64,000 bases of DNA. Origin: MED-G105 sp039025235 (lineage in GTDB: Bacteria; Pseudomonadota; Alphaproteobacteria; Caulobacterales; Parvularculaceae). A program made the translations under genes and the position numbers. Within the stretch, counting starts at the first letter, position 1. Every line of letters begins with the position of its first letter. Of this stretch, positions 44,332-53,513 are shown one piece after another. Location: NCBI GenBank assembly GCA_039025235.1, contig JBCCOS010000004.1, positions 124,001 through 188,000 on the forward strand. The letters run 5' to 3'. The notes under the pieces are model-generated. The model had not been told where the DNA came from. It worked only from the letters and a program-made list of their open reading frames with translations, and did no database searches.

Positions 44332-45090
44332 ATGGAAGTTGTGTTGCCGACAGCGATTGCGGGTGGATTGGTTTTGTCTGGGGCCGCGATCTTTGCAGTG
44401 ACTCAGCTCTCTGCAGACGGTGTTCAGTCTTCCGACGGGCGCGTTTACCTCGATCAATTTGATTCAGGTGATTTGGAAACGCCAAACAGAGTCAGCAACC
44501 ACACATGGGCGGCGTTTGCGAAACGGTGTCTTGATGTTATTTTGTCGTTAATGCTATTACTGATTTCATCGCCGCTTCTTGCTCTCGTAGCGGTACTGAT
44601 TAAGCTGGAAAGTGCTGGCCCTGTATTTTACAAACAGACCCGCGTTGGGCTGGACGGTAAGCATTTTGAAATTATTAAATTTCGCTCAATGCAGGATAAT
44701 GCTGAGGCTCAGGGCGTGAAATGGGCGGTTGAAGATGATCCGCGTGTGACAAAGCTTGGCAAATATCTTAGGCATTTTCGCATTGATGAGGTGCCCCAAG
44801 TTATCAATGTTATACGAGGCGATATGAGTTTTGTCGGGCCAAGGCCTGAGCGCCCGGAATTCGTTGATATACTGGACCGTAAAATTACCAATTATAGTTT
44901 ACGCCACTCGGTCAAGCCGGGCATCACGGGCTGGGCCCAGGTTAAGCATGAATATGCTGCATCGGTTGAGGGGTCGCGAGAAAAATTGCGCTTCGATTTG
45001 TTCTATATCAGAAACTATAGTCTCGCGCTCGATATTGTCATCGTATTGCTGACAATCAGAGTTGCCCTGTTTGGCCTCGGAAGTCGCTAA
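44332..45090 (+). CDS. Priming sugar-phosphate transferase (bacterial sugar transferase family)
   Basis: This enzyme moves a sugar-1-phosphate from a nucleotide sugar to undecaprenyl phosphate, the first step of exopolysaccharide repeat-unit synthesis. I use the ATG at 44332 (252 residues) with TGGGG upstream; a TTG at 44320 is in frame. There is a short N-terminal hydrophobic segment, then a second one (about 70-95) that begins the catalytic domain: KRCLDVILSLMLLLISSPL. Catalytic landmarks are GPVFYKQTRVGLDGKHFEIIKFRSM, RIDEVPQVINVIRGDMSFVGPRPERPEF and KPGITGWAQV. It lacks the four-helix plus CoA-like N-terminal region of longer family members. Confidence 0.92.
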   Translation: MEVVLPTAIAGGLVLSGAAIFAVTQLSADGVQSSDGRVYLDQFDSGDLETPNRVSNHTWAAFAKRCLDVILSLMLLLISSPLLALVAVLIKLESAGPVFYKQTRVGLDGKHFEIIKFRSMQDNAEAQGVKWAVEDDPRVTKLGKYLRHFRIDEVPQVINVIRGDMSFVGPRPERPEFVDILDRKITNYSLRHSVKPGITGWAQVKHEYAASVEGSREKLRFDLFYIRNYSLALDIVIVLLTIRVALFGLGSR

Positions 45091-45107
45091 ATTTACCGCC
45101 TGTTGTC

Positions 45108-45212
45108 TTAAAGCATTTCCAAGCCAAGTGTGTGCGGTTGGCGTAAAGGAAATGCGAAAATTCAACACCTTAAAGCGCCCTTCTGATTCCAATTGAAACG
45201 GAGGCGCTTTAG
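45108..45212 (+). repeat. Bipartite palindromic element, copy A
   Basis: Hairpin 1 pairs GCATTTCC (45113-45120) with GGAAATGC (45148-45155), enclosing GCCAA/TTGGC. Hairpin 2 pairs AAAGCGCC (45172-45179) with GGCGCTTT (45203-45210) and has TGATTCCAATTGAAAC in its loop. The copy begins 18 bases after the priming transferase stop. It closely matches copies B (47444) and C (59903). Confidence 0.9.
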
Positions 45213-45323
45213 AGAAATTGAGCAAACCGCCTTGGTTGTATGCGATTTGCATATTTCCCTCAGACATAGCAGTTTTTCATTAATCAAGTCTCTTTGTTCA
45301 ACGTGCCAAAGGGTGATCGATCG

Positions 45324-47423
45324 ATGCAGCTTTGCGTCACTAAAACCGTCAAAAAAGGAATAGGTCCGGTCAAGCGGGCAAAGGGGTCCTATATCTTGGG
45401 GCTCTTTGTTTTCGTTTGTCTGTGCTCAATCGGCATTTTTGTTATCTCGAAACAGAATAAACTCACGTCAAATGACGAGGCGCCAAGATCGATATCAAGT
45501 GCGTCAGAAGTATTGGCCCGACGGAAGGTCCAGTACGTCAACGAACCAACACCAGAAACTGCCTCGGCCTTTGCTTTTGCATTACTCAATGCTCAGCAAT
45601 ATGATGATTTGTCGCAATTATTGGATGACGTTGAGGCGCCTTTTGCCACGGAGAAAACAAGGCGCTCATTTCGAGCAAAAGCCGCGCTCCAACAGGGCGT
45701 ATACTCACAAGTCTTTCTGCACACAAAAAGCCTTCGTTCAAATGTCGATCTGCCTACAAACGATACCATAACAGCAAGACAAAGGGCCCGTTTACGCGAA
45801 GCTGAAGGATTTAACGCTTTTGCTGATTTTCTTGAGGCAAAGGCGCTCTATGCCTATGATACGCGTAAGGCTGATGAGGTTGTTCGGCTTTTAGAGGCGC
45901 CGATCCGACGAGGGGGAACGCTTGGCGCAGATGCCTGGTTGCTGCGGGCCCGTATTGCCCTCGATGCGGCAGACTTTCGAGGAGCCGATCTCGCTTTGCG
46001 ACGCGCAAGAGATGCCGATGCGCGGCAAACGAAAGTCAATGCACTCAAAATCGAACAAAAAATTCGGCAGGGTTTTTTGTCTGAAGCCAGGAACGACATC
46101 CAAATTCTGATCGGTAATGATATTGGCGTCACCCGTTCAAACAATAAAGGACAGATCGCCAATCCAGAAATACTGAGGTTAAGCGGTTTACTTGCTTTAC
46201 ACGAAGAACGATTCCGAGATGCTGCTAGAGCTTTTCAGTCAATTGGAAAACGAATTACCAGCATCCCGCGCGGTCGGCTGTTGATTGCGATTTCCCACTT
46301 AGGGGCAGGCGATAATGCGTCGGCGGCCCATGCTGTTGCGGCTCATTTAGCTGAAGCGCCGAATGATTGGGTCGGTTTCGATATTTTACTCCACATTGCA
46401 TCTCGCAGTGGAGACCGCGTCAAATTTGAAAGTGTCTCGTCGACGTTGCGCGACTTGAATCCAGGACTGACGGCGATACGAACAGCTGTTTCGGCGAAGG
46501 ACCCAGAAAGTTTCTTTAACGCATTGGCTTCATTCGCGTCTGAAGATGGTGCGCGTCAGTCGTCGTTCGCTTTATTGAGTGCACAAACGCTTCTCATTGG
46601 ACGGGATATTATCAGAGCGCCGCTGATTCCACAGATTGCACAACGAGACCTGCAACGCGCCACACTTCTTTCGTCAGCAGGCGTAGATTTTGATCCGTCA
46701 CTTCAGAACAAGATCGAAGACTTATTTGCGCGGCATTCAACTGATCCCTCCGCTCAGAGTTCGCCAGCCCTTCGGGCGCTTGGCGGTCTTACCTATGAGG
46801 TGGCCGGAAAATTCAAGAAAGCGCGCACTGAATATTTGAATAGTTTGCGAGAAGCGCCAAACTTTACGCCGGCGCTTTTGCGCTTTGCGGCGTTATCTCA
46901 AAGCGAAGAAGATTTGCAATTGTCAATTGAGATCCTAACTGACCACGTTAATGCGACACCGGAATTGTCTTTAGACAAAGAAATGCAGGTGCGTCGGGCT
47001 CTTTCTAAGAGTCACACCTTGTTAGGGCAACCCGGCGAAGCGATTGATGTGCTCGAACCGGTAAAAGAACATCTCAAGAAAAATTCAAACTATGCTTTGG
47101 ATTACGCAACCCTACTCGCAAATACGGGGAATAGTAAACGTCTGAAAGAGTTTGCGGATGATACGGCATCAAGATTGCCCTCTGGCGTTGCTAAGGCACA
47201 ATTATTTGAATTGGCGGGGAATGCCGAACGCGCCGCCTTAGCATTTCGGAGTGTATTATCCGCAGACCCTTTAAATGACACCGCAACGCAGGGTTACCGA
47301 AAAGCAATGACGGCGCTTGGTCGTGAAAGAGAGGCCGAAGCCCTCATTCTTTATATTGCTCAACGATACGGCTCAAAAGAAACCCCTGCGACGTCGCGAT
47401 CGCTAAGCCAGACGTCGAGATAA
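45324..47423 (+). CDS. TPR-repeat protein of the exopolysaccharide cluster (PrsT-like)
   Basis: A 699-residue membrane-anchored TPR protein. I use the ATG at 45324, with AAGGGTG upstream; a TTG at 45294 is in frame. One membrane segment (about 22-42, YILGLFVFVCLCSIGIFVI) is followed by TPR-like helical pairs from about 55 to the end, such as TYEVAGKFKKARTEYLNSLREAP and LFELAGNAERAALAFRSVL. Location matches the large TPR protein (TIGR02917, PrsT) of exosortase-linked clusters, but here it has a transmembrane anchor and no lipobox. It is flanked on both sides by palindromic elements A and B. It probably organises the export complex; that role is inference. Confidence 0.8.
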   Translation: MQLCVTKTVKKGIGPVKRAKGSYILGLFVFVCLCSIGIFVISKQNKLTSNDEAPRSISSASEVLARRKVQYVNEPTPETASAFAFALLNAQQYDDLSQLLDDVEAPFATEKTRRSFRAKAALQQGVYSQVFLHTKSLRSNVDLPTNDTITARQRARLREAEGFNAFADFLEAKALYAYDTRKADEVVRLLEAPIRRGGTLGADAWLLRARIALDAADFRGADLALRRARDADARQTKVNALKIEQKIRQGFLSEARNDIQILIGNDIGVTRSNNKGQIANPEILRLSGLLALHEERFRDAARAFQSIGKRITSIPRGRLLIAISHLGAGDNASAAHAVAAHLAEAPNDWVGFDILLHIASRSGDRVKFESVSSTLRDLNPGLTAIRTAVSAKDPESFFNALASFASEDGARQSSFALLSAQTLLIGRDIIRAPLIPQIAQRDLQRATLLSSAGVDFDPSLQNKIEDLFARHSTDPSAQSSPALRALGGLTYEVAGKFKKARTEYLNSLREAPNFTPALLRFAALSQSEEDLQLSIEILTDHVNATPELSLDKEMQVRRALSKSHTLLGQPGEAIDVLEPVKEHLKKNSNYALDYATLLANTGNSKRLKEFADDTASRLPSGVAKAQLFELAGNAERAALAFRSVLSADPLNDTATQGYRKAMTALGREREAEALILYIAQRYGSKETPATSRSLSQTSR

Positions 47424-47443
47424 CAAAGACAAGCTTGGGCTTT

Positions 47444-47545
47444 GAGCATTTCCACGCCAAGTGTGTGCCGTTGGCGTTAAAGAAATGTGTCAAATCAAAA
47501 ACTTAAAGCGCCGTTCTGAGTCCAATTGAAACGGAGGCGCTTTAA
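47444..47545 (+). repeat. Bipartite palindromic element, copy B
   Basis: Hairpin 1 pairs GCATTTCC (47446-47453) with the changed arm AGAAATGT (47481-47488), with inner GCCAA/TTGGC intact. Hairpin 2 pairs AAAGCGCC (47505-47512) with GGCGCTTT (47536-47543) perfectly. It lies between the TPR gene and the export lipoprotein gene, 21 bases after the former's stop. Confidence 0.9.
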
Positions 47546-47680
47546 GTCATTTCAACGAATTGTTGTGTTACGCTGGCAATGATCTTGCGACGCGGGTAGG
47601 AGATAGACCTAGGATTAGAAACTGGGATCAACAAGCGCCCCAAAACGGGAATTTAGATCCTTAACAGAAGGTCAATAGCG

Positions 47681-48310
47681 ATGGTTATAAGAGTTTTGGT
47701 GGTTTTAACAGCCTTGTTCCTGGCGGCGTGTGCTTCTTCCAGCATAAAAGACTCATCAGAGCTGAAAGCGGCGTCGGACGAAGCTTATGTCGCTTCGAAG
47801 ACCGGGCCAGAGTATTTGATCGGTCCTTTGGACAAGATCGAAGTTTTTGTTTGGCGTTCACCGGAATTGTCAACAAAAGTTACTGTGCGACCTGATGGCC
47901 GCATTTCGACACCGTTAGTCGAAGATATGGCAGCAGCCGGCAAGACACCGACAAAGTTAGCAAAAGACATTGAAACGGCTCTTTCGCAGTATGTTCGTAC
48001 GCCACAAGTAACCGTTATCGTGTCTGACTTCTCCTCAACCTTCGAGCAACAAGTCAGGGTACTGGGCGAGGCGCAAACGCCTATCGCATTGCCTTTTCAA
48101 TCAGGTATGACTGTTCTTGATGTTATGGTTGCCGTAGGTGGGCTGACGGAATTCGCTGCTGGCAATAAATCTGTGCTTATTCGGGGGCAAGGAGCCGAGC
48201 GCGATTCCTATCGTCTCAAGCTCGATAATCTGCTGCGCAAGGGCGATATTTCGGCGAATGTTGCTGTGCTTCCGGGGGATGTTATTCTGATCCCAGAAAG
48301 TAAATTTTAA
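47681..48310 (+). CDS. Polysaccharide export lipoprotein (Wza-like, TIGR03027 type)
   Basis: This is the outer-membrane or periplasmic polysaccharide export protein. The 209 residues begin with a lipoprotein signal peptide with lipobox LAAC (Cys17). The poly_export domain follows (YLIGPLDKIEVFVWRSPELSTKVTVRPDGRISTPLVEDM), and then one SLBB domain (VRVLGEAQTPIALPFQSGMTVLDVMVAVGGLTEFA). The short length, without the extra C-terminal helix of Wza, matches the version found in exosortase A loci. The ATG at 47681 follows AGAAGG. The chain-length gene follows after 72 bases. Confidence 0.93.
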   Translation: MVIRVLVVLTALFLAACASSSIKDSSELKAASDEAYVASKTGPEYLIGPLDKIEVFVWRSPELSTKVTVRPDGRISTPLVEDMAAAGKTPTKLAKDIETALSQYVRTPQVTVIVSDFSSTFEQQVRVLGEAQTPIALPFQSGMTVLDVMVAVGGLTEFAAGNKSVLIRGQGAERDSYRLKLDNLLRKGDISANVAVLPGDVILIPESKF

Positions 48311-48382
48311 AAGCCTCTAGTGGTTTTATAGGTGTACTGAAGGTTAAAGAGCCTTCTTAGTAAGAGTGGAGAGAGCCAGGTT

Positions 48383-50155
48383 GTGTTGAATAAATCAGGT
48401 ATAGATTTATCCAGTGTACCCCATCAAGTCATACGCTATGCCATTGGGCTTTGGCGCAGACGTTGGATTGTAGCAATCGTAGCCTGGCTCACGGCTATTA
48501 TTGGTTGGTTCGGTATTTGGTTGTTGCCAGATGTTTATGAATCACGCGCTCAGGTCTTTGTTCAAACGGAAACAATTCTCGATCCGGTCATGAATGGTGT
48601 CACCGCACGGCCGAATTATGAGCGGCGTGTTGAGGTTATGCGCAATCAGCTGCTAACCCGACCTAATATTGAAGAAGTCATTTTCCGGGCAGGTCTTGAT
48701 AAAGAAATTAAGGCGAAAACGCCTTTAGCCAAACAGGCTGAGTTACAGCGGCTCACAGAGTGGGTTGCCAATAAAATAAAAATAGAAAGCCCCCAGGATT
48801 TATACTTTGTTATCAAGTTCCATTTTGGTGATCCAATTATCTCGCGCAATGTCGTTGATGAATTCGTCAATCTATTGATCGAGCAAGATCTCGGCGCCAG
48901 CTTAACGGAAAGTCAGGAGGCAAGGCGGCGTCTTGATGCGCAGATTGTGTCATACGGGGATCGTCTTACGGCAAAAGAACGTGAAATTGCAGAATTTCGC
49001 CGCGATAACGCCGATGAACTCTCGCTACTTCAAGGCGAAGCGCTTCGCCGAGATCGTGTTGAAGCGGACTTAAGCCGGCTCGCCGACGAGCTCTCGCAGG
49101 CAAAACGGCGCGTCACAACGCTTCAAACCATCTTATCTCAAACCCCGCGCACGTCATCTTCCAACCAGCGCGACAAGCTCCTCGTTGAGCTTGCGGCGCT
49201 GCGTAGTCAGTATAGGGATGACCATCCCGATATTCGCGCTGTCCAGGCTCGGATCAATGAATTAAGCGCTGAAGGAGGGGCCATGCTGCCCCGAAATCCT
49301 GAGTTTCGCCGGGTTTCTAACGACCTTCGTGCCGCGAGAGATGCGGTCGCAAGTCTTCAACAACGTGAGAGGGATTTGCGGGCCGAGCGGGAAACGCTAT
49401 CATTTACGATAGGGCAGGCGCCACAGGTTCAGGCAGATTTGCAGCGCATCCAACGCGACTACGAACAAACCCGGCGCAGCTATGAAGAGCTTGTTCAACG
49501 AAGAGAGCGGTTAAGTCTTACTGAGAGCCTAGGCGCCGGTGGTAAGGGTGTCGAATATAAGGTTTATGAGCGTCCCGTCGCGGCGATTAAACCCATTGCT
49601 CCGCCGAGGTTCATTTTAATTATAGGGGTGCTTTTCATCGCCCTAGGCGCTGGAGCCAGTGCATCCGCCGCGGTGACGTTTTTTGAGAAAACATTCACTC
49701 AGTCCAGCGAACTCGCAACAAAATTTGGTCTGCCAATTCTAGGCGCAATTAGCGAGGTTCCGTCGAAATCAGTGATCGACCGCCGTCGCAGCGATTATAT
49801 CAAACTCAGCGGTGCATTGGCCTTACTGATCGCGCTCGCGGGTGTGTACACCTATTGGGAAGTTTTCCGATTACCATCAGGAGCAGCGTTTGCCGCCGAA
49901 GCGCATCTGGAGGGGCGCACCAATAACCAGTCAAACCGTAGTGGGATGGATACGGTTACTGGTACTATCAACAGGTCCAATATACGCTTTTCTCAAGAGG
50001 CTGCAGCGACGTCGTCCAGCAATGGAATCAGTGCCGACGACGTGCCTTTAGCCCGATCGAACGTCAATGAAGGTAGTCTGAAAATCGACGAAAATAAGCC
50101 TGATCAAGTTGATTCTCGTGAGCTTCGTGAAAAAGACGAGCGCGTCGCGCGTTAA
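48383..50155 (+). CDS. Polysaccharide chain-length determinant (Wzz-like, TIGR03007 type)
   Basis: This inner-membrane co-polymerase controls polymer length and pairs with the tyrosine kinase. The 590 residues have an N-terminal membrane helix (about 32-52, with GLWRRRWIVAIVAWL before it), a long periplasmic coiled coil (about 185-380), a proline-rich region EYKVYERPVAAIKPIAPPRF and two later membrane helices (about 408-430 and 470-490). A hydrophilic Asn/Ser-rich tail of about 90 residues follows. It starts with a GTG at 48383. The kinase is a separate gene after 563 bases. Confidence 0.9.
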   Translation: MLNKSGIDLSSVPHQVIRYAIGLWRRRWIVAIVAWLTAIIGWFGIWLLPDVYESRAQVFVQTETILDPVMNGVTARPNYERRVEVMRNQLLTRPNIEEVIFRAGLDKEIKAKTPLAKQAELQRLTEWVANKIKIESPQDLYFVIKFHFGDPIISRNVVDEFVNLLIEQDLGASLTESQEARRRLDAQIVSYGDRLTAKEREIAEFRRDNADELSLLQGEALRRDRVEADLSRLADELSQAKRRVTTLQTILSQTPRTSSSNQRDKLLVELAALRSQYRDDHPDIRAVQARINELSAEGGAMLPRNPEFRRVSNDLRAARDAVASLQQRERDLRAERETLSFTIGQAPQVQADLQRIQRDYEQTRRSYEELVQRRERLSLTESLGAGGKGVEYKVYERPVAAIKPIAPPRFILIIGVLFIALGAGASASAAVTFFEKTFTQSSELATKFGLPILGAISEVPSKSVIDRRRSDYIKLSGALALLIALAGVYTYWEVFRLPSGAAFAAEAHLEGRTNNQSNRSGMDTVTGTINRSNIRFSQEAAATSSSNGISADDVPLARSNVNEGSLKIDENKPDQVDSRELREKDERVAR

Positions 50156-50578
50156 AACTGACTTTGCTCGATGCTAAAGACGCTCTATTTTTACGCGTGT
50201 CTTTTGCGCAGTTAATGGATGGGAAGAATTAACCGATAACCCCTTGTTCACGAGGCGCCTTAGAACACTATTCGCATTTCGACATTGGTGGACGGGACCT
50301 ATCGAAGGAACAGAAATTTCGAGATCTGCGCGGAAGCCGTTTAGCGATTTCATTTGAGCCTGAACGGCGCCACAAAACGATCAACGAATGCACCAAATAA
50401 TCCGGCTTCTATTAAATATCTCCCGGACATAAGCGCCGGATAACCGCATTTGATCAATATAAGGTCTGCTCGGGCGCTCAAAAGCATAAATTTAGAGCTT
50501 TGGATTGATTCAGGCAAAAACGCCGATGCTCTTGGGTTCGTAATTGCTCATATTCGGTACAAATAGTACCATCCCAAA
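50156..50578 (+). other. Gap between chain-length and kinase genes
   Basis: About 420 bases with no open frame of credible size on either strand, within a cluster that is otherwise tight. TTTAGAGC (near 50490) and GCTCT (near 50537) resemble the second hairpin of the palindromic family and may be a decayed copy. A small palindrome GGTAC-AAATA-GTACC at 50556-50570 lies just before the small ORF and could be a regulator site. Confidence 0.45.
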
Positions 50579-50719
50579 ATGGAACTACAAGCTCTAAACG
50601 ATCTCATCGCTAATACAACTGCTAAGGGAAGCAAAAAAGTAAACAAGGCCCGTAACTTGCGTTGTCTCTTTGAAATCGTAAAACGGGCGTCGGATCTGCC
50701 GGCGAGGAATGTGGTGTAA
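50579..50719 (+). CDS. Possible 46-residue basic protein coupled to the tyrosine kinase
   Basis: A 46-codon frame opens with ATG at 50579 and begins MELQALNDLIANTTAKGSKK; it ends RASDLPARNVV. Its stop overlaps the kinase start as TAATG, the usual sign of coupled translation. The product is basic and probably helical, and I recognise no family. There is no strong ribosome-binding site. The frame cannot extend upstream because a TAG is four codons before. It may be a true small protein or a translated leader. Confidence 0.4.
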   Translation: MELQALNDLIANTTAKGSKKVNKARNLRCLFEIVKRASDLPARNVV

Positions 50720-51687
50720 TGGGACTTATAGAACGCGTCGCAGCAGAGGCAGGCTTAACGGAAGCCAAAGTTCAAACACAAATACGTCTGAAGGCGGTTA
50801 TCCAGGACGATGCGCCTCAACTCGGAACGAAGGTCGAGATAAATTTTAATCGCCTTGCCGAGCAGGGTTTCTTCAATCCTGAAACGGCTTCAAAGAAACA
50901 TCTGTTAGAATTACGCGCCGTCAAACGCAATCTCCTTAAAAGAATTGGTTTGTTGCATGCCGGTAAGAAGGGGCGCCGTGGCGCCTTGCTCTCGGGGCAA
51001 AGGGGGAACGTCATTCTAGTGACCTCAACGCGGCCGGGCGAAGGCAAAACCTTTTCTGCGATAAATTTGGCACTAAGCTTCGCGTTTGAAGACCGCCAAC
51101 CGGTTTTGTTAATCGATGGCGATGTTTTGCGACCTAAAGTAAGATCGTATTTTGGATTGCCAAAGGCCCCAGGGTTAACCGATATTCTGGCTGGCACGGA
51201 ACGCTCGGCGCAAAAATTGGCGTGGTATTCTGAAGAGGCGCCACTGCAGATATTAAGCGAGGGTACGCGTGATGGCGGCGCAAGTGACCTCTATGCATCT
51301 GAAAGTGCTGTATCGTTTTTCTCGAGCCTGACATCTGATGCCCCCGACCGTCTCGTGATCATTGACGCTCCACCAATGCTTGCGACAACTGAGGCGTTCG
51401 CGCTGGCGCAAAATGCGGATGAAATTGCTTTTGTTGTTGAAGCGGATGCGACACCAGAACCTGCCATCGCTATAGCGCTTGATGAACTGCTGGATATTAA
51501 TCCGAATGTTAGCCTTATCCTCAATCGGTGTTTAATCCCTGGTGGTGGCGCGCATTACGGTTCATATGATGGATATGAACGACCAGCTGAAAAACAGGAT
51601 AGTGGCAAAGACGACATGGTTAAGACAGAGGAAACTGTGAAATCCATTGTCAGAACGTCGTCTTCAGAGGGCACGGATACAAAATGA
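50719..51687 (+). CDS. Exopolysaccharide tyrosine autokinase (BY-kinase, TIGR03018 type)
   Basis: This cytoplasmic BY-kinase pairs with the separate chain-length protein and controls export by autophosphorylation. The 322 residues have Walker A STRPGEGKTFSAINLAL (about 111-127), Walker A' VLLIDGDVLRPKV and Walker B LVIIDAPPML. The C-terminal tyrosine cluster is YGSYDGYERP (about 277-286), short but present. The last 35 residues are rich in Lys, Asp, Thr and Ser. The ATG overlaps the stop of the small upstream ORF. The next gene, for the outer-membrane protein, follows after 38 bases. Confidence 0.92.
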   Translation: MGLIERVAAEAGLTEAKVQTQIRLKAVIQDDAPQLGTKVEINFNRLAEQGFFNPETASKKHLLELRAVKRNLLKRIGLLHAGKKGRRGALLSGQRGNVILVTSTRPGEGKTFSAINLALSFAFEDRQPVLLIDGDVLRPKVRSYFGLPKAPGLTDILAGTERSAQKLAWYSEEAPLQILSEGTRDGGASDLYASESAVSFFSSLTSDAPDRLVIIDAPPMLATTEAFALAQNADEIAFVVEADATPEPAIAIALDELLDINPNVSLILNRCLIPGGGAHYGSYDGYERPAEKQDSGKDDMVKTEETVKSIVRTSSSEGTDTK

Positions 51688-51725
51688 CCATCCCCGCCTG
51701 AGCTGGGGAGAGCGAGGGGTTCGTG

Positions 51726-53513
51726 ATGAGTATGATCGGAAGACAGATGCGTCAAATTAATAATAAATCAGTATGCAGAATTATGAATAGAAGCTGTCGA
51801 GGTGATTTTTGCCGTCAACAGTCATTCGCGCTGTTCGCATGCGTGAGCTCATTGGCGCTCGTTTTCAGCTTTATGTCTTCAAGTCCGGCCGATGCCCAAT
51901 CGACAACGCTTCCAAATCCACCACTTTCATTCAAGACGGATTATTTTGGATACTCTGCAAGCGTATCACCGCGTGTTGGTTTTACCGATAACTTATTTCT
52001 TGTTCCAGATGGCTTTGAGGACGAGGGGCTGGAAAAGGAAAGTGAAATCATTGCGTCAACTGTGTTTGTTGGCAACGCAATCTATTCTGCTCCTCGTTTT
52101 ACAGGTATCGCTTCTGCCCTTGTCGATCTCTCTTATCTCACGGACGAAGATGACTTCAATGTCAATCAGCGTGTCGCAGGAGCAGGCACCTTCACACTTG
52201 CCGAGAACATTGCCTATTTTGATGTTTCGGGCTCGTCGTCGCGCCAATTAGTCGGGGATAACGCGCCCTTTTCGCAAAACCCGAATGCAGCAAGGAACTT
52301 ACAGACAAACGTTCAAACCTTTGCTGTTAGTCCTTATTTAAGTCGTCAGTTCAGTGATAACGCCCTTGGAGAAATTCGGTATCGATTCTCTCAAGTATTT
52401 ATTGATGAAACGGCACCAAACAACCTTGCAGGTCTGTTGAATGACTCGCGAACACAGGAACTATCCGGGTCATATAACACTGGAAATAAGCTTGGCCCTC
52501 TGCAGCTTGGTGTCAGTGCTTATGGTGCCCGTACAGAGGAATTTGGATCAAGTGAAGCGCTTGAATTTGATTTCGAGCAAGGAACACTGTTGGCTGAAGC
52601 GGCTTATGCTTTGACATCAAAGTTCTCCCTCACCGGTGCGATTGGTGTTGATGAGATCAGAGCTGAATCCGATACAATAGGCGCTGAAGCGCTGAATACT
52701 TTTATTCCTACAGAGGAGTTATCAGGATTTTTCTGGCGCGCTGGTTTCAGATATCGCCCGGGTCGCAGGACCGATATTTTGGCGGAATTCACGCAGCGAT
52801 ATGGCGATGAATTTATTAACGCTGTCATCACATATGACGTGTCTAGCCGCTTGCGTTTTGAAGCACGCGCCGGGCGAGAATTTGTGACGCGGGCCCAAAC
52901 GGTCGGATCCCAATTTGGCTTGGCCCAACGCAGTGTGTTGGAATTTGCCAACGATCTTCGGCTCGGCAATGCAAGCTCGCCTGAAGGCGTCCTTCAGGAT
53001 GCTATTCGGTTTAATCAGCGTCTTAATAATGCGCAGGTTATTGGTGTTGGTGCGCGTAATTTTGCCGGTGCAACGCTTGTCGGGTTCTACGATAGAACGG
53101 TTTTCAATCTAAGCGTTAATTATTCAGATGATGAATTTGGTTTTCGTGATATTGAAACCATTGGCGGCGACATGCTTGTTGAACGGCGTCTCTCGCGCAA
53201 GGTAACCGGATATGCCGGTGGTTTTTACCGTTTCGCTGATACGTCAGTAGACACTGGCCTTTGTATCGAGAACCCAGCATTCTTCGGAATCGATACAACT
53301 TTAACCGGGTTTAATTCAACCGACGTTTGCACGGATCTTGCAAGTGTGAATGGAAAGACAAACACGGTCGGTGGACGAATTGGTGGACGGTATCAGATTT
53401 ACAAAAATGTCTCTGCTTTTGCTGAATACCTTAGAACCTCACGTTTTTCTGAACTCGATCGGTTAGAATTCGACGAAAACCTCGTTCAAGCAGGTTTCAC
53501 GCTGGACTTTTGA
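51726..53513 (+). CDS. Outer-membrane beta-barrel protein of exosortase-type clusters (TIGR03016)
   Basis: This 595-residue protein is the putative outer-membrane beta-barrel found beside XrtA-type ATPases. I use the ATG at 51726, with GAGGGG upstream; several other ATGs are in frame. The signal peptide is long, ending near residue 58 at SPADAQS. The mature protein is rich in alternating beta segments (VSPRVGFTDNLFLVPDGF, ISPYLSRQFSD-like VSPYLSRQFSD) and ends with FDENLVQAGFTLDF, a barrel-type terminal Phe. It may form the polysaccharide exit port; that role is inference. It overlaps the ATPase gene by four bases. Confidence 0.88.
   Translation: MSMIGRQMRQINNKSVCRIMNRSCRGDFCRQQSFALFACVSSLALVFSFMSSSPADAQSTTLPNPPLSFKTDYFGYSASVSPRVGFTDNLFLVPDGFEDEGLEKESEIIASTVFVGNAIYSAPRFTGIASALVDLSYLTDEDDFNVNQRVAGAGTFTLAENIAYFDVSGSSSRQLVGDNAPFSQNPNAARNLQTNVQTFAVSPYLSRQFSDNALGEIRYRFSQVFIDETAPNNLAGLLNDSRTQELSGSYNTGNKLGPLQLGVSAYGARTEEFGSSEALEFDFEQGTLLAEAAYALTSKFSLTGAIGVDEIRAESDTIGAEALNTFIPTEELSGFFWRAGFRYRPGRRTDILAEFTQRYGDEFINAVITYDVSSRLRFEARAGREFVTRAQTVGSQFGLAQRSVLEFANDLRLGNASSPEGVLQDAIRFNQRLNNAQVIGVGARNFAGATLVGFYDRTVFNLSVNYSDDEFGFRDIETIGGDMLVERRLSRKVTGYAGGFYRFADTSVDTGLCIENPAFFGIDTTLTGFNSTDVCTDLASVNGKTNTVGGRIGGRYQIYKNVSAFAEYLRTSRFSELDRLEFDENLVQAGFTLDF

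Noticed and set aside
50156..50578. Gap before the kinase as a pseudogene
   Set aside because: I read the frames on both strands and saw no fragment of a known protein; it may be noncoding or contain a decayed repeat.
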